The translations under genes and the position numbers were made by a program. Shown in pieces: positions 61,525 through 64,000 of a stretch of 64,000 nt of DNA. The stretch lies in NCBI GenBank assembly GCA_015478725.1, contig JADMIG010000001.1, positions 186,001 through 250,000 of the forward strand. Direction: 5' to 3'. This stretch comes from Chloroflexota bacterium. Its GTDB lineage: Bacteria > Chloroflexota > Limnocylindria > Limnocylindrales > CSP1-4. Positions within the stretch are counted from its first letter, which is position 1. Every line of letters starts with the position of its first letter. Below the pieces are notes generated by a model, which saw only the letters and a program-made list of their open reading frames with translations, was not told where the DNA came from and did not search any database.

Positions 61525-63027
61525 CTACTCCTCGGCGTCGGCGCGCTGGGTACGGGCGAGCTTCCGCCGACTCTCGGTGTGCGCCTTCGCACCGTCGCCC
61601 ATGCCGACCATCGGGTCACCGCCGGGTTGGGGGACCCGCTTCGGTCGGTCCGCTCGTCGCGCCCGGCGTTCCGCCATGTACTCGCCGATGCGGCGCTCGA
61701 CCCCCTGGTCGGATGGGACGTAGTAGCGCCGGCCGACGAGCGCGTCGGGCAGGTACTGCTGCTCGATATCCGCTCCCTCGTAGTCGTGTGGGTAGCGGTA
61801 ACCGGCCGCATCGCCGGTCTCGCGACGCTGGCGGTCCGTCGCTGCGCGGAGGTGCCGCGGGACCGGCTGGGATCCGTGCCGCAGCACGTCGTCCATCGCC
61901 GCCGCGTAGGCTCGACCGACCCGGTTGGATTTCGGCGACACAGCGAGCGTGATCGTCGCCTGGGCGAGCGCGTACTGCGCCTCCGGCAGCCCCACCCAGT
62001 CGAGCGCCGATGCGGCGGCGACCGCGACCGACAGCGCCCGGGGATCCGCGGTGCCGACGTCCTCCGAGGCGCTGATGATGAGCCGCCGGGCGATGAATCG
62101 CGGGTCCTCGCCAGCGGCGATCATCGAGGCGAGCCAGTAGAGCGCGGCGTCCGGGTCATTGCCGCGAAGGCTCTTGATGAATGCGCTCGCCGTGTCGTAA
62201 TGGCCGTCGCCCGCCCGGTCGTAGGTGAGGACCCGCTGCTGTGCCGCCGCCTCGACGTCCTCGAGCCGCGGGGCGAGCCGACCGTCCGCGTCGCGGGCCT
62301 CTTCCGCATCGGCGAGCGCCACCGCGCCTTCGAGGATATTGAGGGCCGACCGTGCGTCGCCGCCGGCGATGTCGACGAGGTGGGCGAATGCATCCTCGGG
62401 AAGGGCCACGCCACCGGCCGGACCCAGGTCGCCCGCGAGTCCACGCTCGGCGTCGGACAGCGCTCGGCGGACGACGGTCGCGACATCCGCGTCGCTCAGC
62501 GGTTCCAGGCGCCAGACGCGCAGGCGGCTCAGGAGGGCGGAGTTCACCTCGAAGTACGGGTTCTCCGTCGTCGCCCCGATGAGGGTGACGGTGCCATCCT
62601 CGACGTGGGGCAGGAGCGCGTCCTGCTGCGCCTTGTTGAAGCGATGGATCTCATCGAGGAACAGGACGGTGCGGGTGCTGCCGAGCGTCAGTCGCTCCCG
62701 CGCGTTCGCCACGATCGAGCGGACGTCCGCGACGCCGCTCATCACCGCCGAGAGGGTCTCGAAGTCGGCGCCGACCGCGGTCGCGAGGAGACGGGCGAGG
62801 CTCGTCTTGCCCGTCCCGGGCGGACCCCACAGCAGGAGCGAGCCGAGATGACCGCGAGCCAGCGAGCGGCGGAGCGGGCCGCGCTCGCCGACGAGGTGCT
62901 CCTGGCCGACGAACTCGTCGAGATCCCGCGGGCGCATCCGGGCGGCGAGTGGTTGCCGCCCCGGCGGCGGAGCGAAGAGCGCCTCCGGGCGGGCGCCTCC
63001 GGCGGCGGTCGATCGGCGGGCCGGCAT
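61525..63027 (-). CDS. rarA: replication-associated recombination protein A (RarA/MgsA)
   Basis: 500 residues from ATG 63027; the frame is open further upstream as Arg-rich sequence. Walker A GPPGTGKT, Walker B LFLDEIHRFNKAQQDAL, GATTENPYFEVN sensor 1 and LSRLRVWRLEPL, then the MgsA C-terminal domain with YDRAGDGHYDTASAFIKSLRGNDPDAALYW. It is an AAA+ ATPase acting at stalled replication forks. The final 50 residues are a charged tail. Confidence 0.93.
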   Translation of the reverse strand: MPARRSTAAGGARPEALFAPPPGRQPLAARMRPRDLDEFVGQEHLVGERGPLRRSLARGHLGSLLLWGPPGTGKTSLARLLATAVGADFETLSAVMSGVADVRSIVANARERLTLGSTRTVLFLDEIHRFNKAQQDALLPHVEDGTVTLIGATTENPYFEVNSALLSRLRVWRLEPLSDADVATVVRRALSDAERGLAGDLGPAGGVALPEDAFAHLVDIAGGDARSALNILEGAVALADAEEARDADGRLAPRLEDVEAAAQQRVLTYDRAGDGHYDTASAFIKSLRGNDPDAALYWLASMIAAGEDPRFIARRLIISASEDVGTADPRALSVAVAAASALDWVGLPEAQYALAQATITLAVSPKSNRVGRAYAAAMDDVLRHGSQPVPRHLRAATDRQRRETGDAAGYRYPHDYEGADIEQQYLPDALVGRRYYVPSDQGVERRIGEYMAERRARRADRPKRVPQPGGDPMVGMGDGAKAHTESRRKLARTQRADAEE

Positions 63028-63062
63028 CGTCGGATGGTACCGCCGCCGTGCCCGCGGGAGGA

Positions 63063-63467
63063 TCAGAGACGGACGACCCCGGCCACGTCGATGAGGATGA
63101 AGAGCACGAACATGACCCCCAGGAGCGATCCGCCGACCCGGACGATCCGTCGCACGTCGCGGGCGACGTAGGCGTATTCCTCCTCGGCGCGGGCGGCAAG
63201 CAGACTCCCGTCCCGCGTCCGCACCATCGTCGCGCGACCACCCGCCTCGTCGCGGCGGCGATCGCGTCCGCGGATCCGGGTTGCTTCGGCGGCCCGCTCG
63301 TCCGCGACCAGCTGGGCCTCGATCTCCGCGGCCCGAGCTTCCTCCGCTGCGGTGAGCGACACCGCGGGTCCGCCCACCGGCCGGGCAGTGGCCGGGCGCG
63401 CCGCCGGGCGGGTCGCTCGGGCTGCGGGTGGCCGCTGGCCCGGTCTCGTTCGCTGGCGTTTCGCCAT
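63063..63467 (-). CDS. hypothetical tail-anchored membrane protein
   Basis: 134 residues from ATG 63467 (AKRQRTRPGQRPP begins a basic, Pro/Arg-rich disordered head). Residues 55-80 form a charged coiled helix, and the C-terminal 20 (VGGSLLGVMFVLFILIDVAG) form a single membrane helix. It looks like a tail-anchored protein. No family recognised. Confidence 0.55.
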   Translation of the reverse strand: MAKRQRTRPGQRPPAARATRPAARPATARPVGGPAVSLTAAEEARAAEIEAQLVADERAAEATRIRGRDRRRDEAGGRATMVRTRDGSLLAARAEEEYAYVARDVRRIVRVGGSLLGVMFVLFILIDVAGVVRL

Positions 63468-63555
63468 GGGTGCGGGATGCCTCCGGTCGTCGTCTCGTGG
63501 GCGGTTCGGACCGCCGACGCGGAAGGATAGCATCGGGCGCGTCGGGCCCGACTGC

Positions 63556-63561
63556 TAGACT
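63556..63561 (+). promoter_or_regulatory. -10 box of the DUF4446 gene
   Basis: TAGACT preceded by TGC. A start near 63568 would leave a GAGGAGG SD at 63571-63577 almost at the 5' end of the mRNA. Confidence 0.5.
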
Positions 63562-63585
63562 CGGGTCCCCGAGGAGGACCGCCCC

Positions 63586-64000
63586 ATCGACCTCTCGCTC
63601 GCCTCGCCGGCGGTGGATCTCATCATCGCTGCCATCGCGCTCGCCGTCGCGGTCGCGGTCGGCGTCCGCTCGATGCGGCGGCTCGCACGGCTCGAGGCCC
63701 GCGTCGTCGCGCTCACCCGGGGTGCGGACGGGCACACCCTCGAAGCCGTCATCGGCGCACATCTCGAGACGGTCGACGCGGTCGCCCGCGAGCTCGCCTC
63801 GGTGGCTGCCCGGACGGCCATGCTCGAGGCCTCCGGACGGCGCGCGTTCCAGCGGCTCGGGCTCGTCCGCTACAACCCGTTCGAAGAGACGGGCGGGAAC
63901 CAGAGCTTCGTCCTCGCCCTTCTCGATGCGGACGACGATGGCTTCATCCTCACCAGCCTCCACACGCGCTCCGGGACCCGCGTCTATGCCAGGGCCCTCA
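63586..64000 (+). CDS. DUF4446 family protein (partial)
   Basis: The gene continues beyond the right edge; about 138 codons are visible. A membrane helix (VDLIIAAIALAVAVAVG) is followed by RLARLEARVVALTRGADG, then the DUF4446 pattern GLVRYNPFEETGGNQSFVLALLDADDDGFILTSLHTRSGTRVYA (cited as RYNPFEETGG and LLDADDDGF). Function of the family is unknown. The start is uncertain: the SD at 63571-63577 points to a non-canonical ATC at 63586, and the next normal start in frame is GTG 63613. Confidence 0.75.
   Translation, partial: MDLSLASPAVDLIIAAIALAVAVAVGVRSMRRLARLEARVVALTRGADGHTLEAVIGAHLETVDAVARELASVAARTAMLEASGRRAFQRLGLVRYNPFEETGGNQSFVLALLDADDDGFILTSLHTRSGTRVYARAL

Noticed and set aside
1-64000. 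CRISPR array
   Set aside because: No set of regularly spaced direct repeats of 25-40 bp with unique spacers was seen; the two tandem repeats have no spacers.

Overview
The window is about 64 kb of high-GC bacterial chromosome. Genes are dense on both strands, start codons are often GTG, and many neighbouring genes overlap by 4 bp. Gene content (trigger factor-ClpP-ClpX block, FhaA/FhaB-SEDS-PBP block, MoxR-DUF58-TgpA block, FmdB, RarA, DUF4446) and the non-actinobacterial gene orders suggest an uncultured Chloroflexota lineage, perhaps Limnocylindria-like. This placement is inference from gene content; no 16S gene or marker tree is available. I see no rRNA and one tRNA (Leu, UAG).

Layout. 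1-4059: a choline kinase-like fragment, a DMGDH/sarcosine dehydrogenase-like flavoprotein and an inositol-phosphatase family enzyme. 4108-9706: a five-gene minus-strand operon, potA-potD-potB-potC plus a class III aminotransferase, with a good promoter at 9824-9853, apparently for polyamine uptake and use. 10102-15475: Mrp, an MBL hydrolase, a Crp/Fnr regulator, CinA, a holin-like membrane protein and its partner. 15476-24496: an accessory region with a dispersed repeat, tRNA-Leu, recombinase and nuclease debris, a VOC-ArsR-SRPBCC-ABM-DinB operon, and a putative defence island. That island holds a methyltransferase fused to a restriction-like domain, a protein ending in a HEPN-type RxxxxH motif, and a PD-(D/E)XK-like protein whose lysine is replaced. 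24497-27990: tig-clpP-clpX. 28304-34575: a cupin, valS, two zinc-ribbon proteins, an excisionase-like HTH and YihY. 34585-40535: a zinc-ribbon protein, then FhaA, FhaB, SEDS, class B PBP and a tiny membrane protein, without the expected kinases. 40559-45410: two glycoside hydrolases. 45600-50222: MoxR, DUF58 and a TgpA-like transglutaminase. 50280-55541: pgi, then an overlapping operon that could encode all three steps of phosphorylated serine synthesis. 55634-64000: a VapBC-like pair, an arylsulfotransferase-like protein, a TetR/monooxygenase-like divergent pair with a perfect palindrome, a UvrD-type helicase, RarA and a partial DUF4446 gene.

Two genome-wide signals stand out. First, at least ten genes have a TAnnnT box, often preceded by GC or TGC, 6-11 nt before the start codon, which points to leaderless transcription. 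Second, an approximately 250-bp non-coding repeat occurs near 15.5 kb and, inverted, near 61.3 kb, and a smaller relative lies behind clpX. The most system-like accessory locus is the three-gene island at 18936-24163. Its biological role is inferred, not shown.
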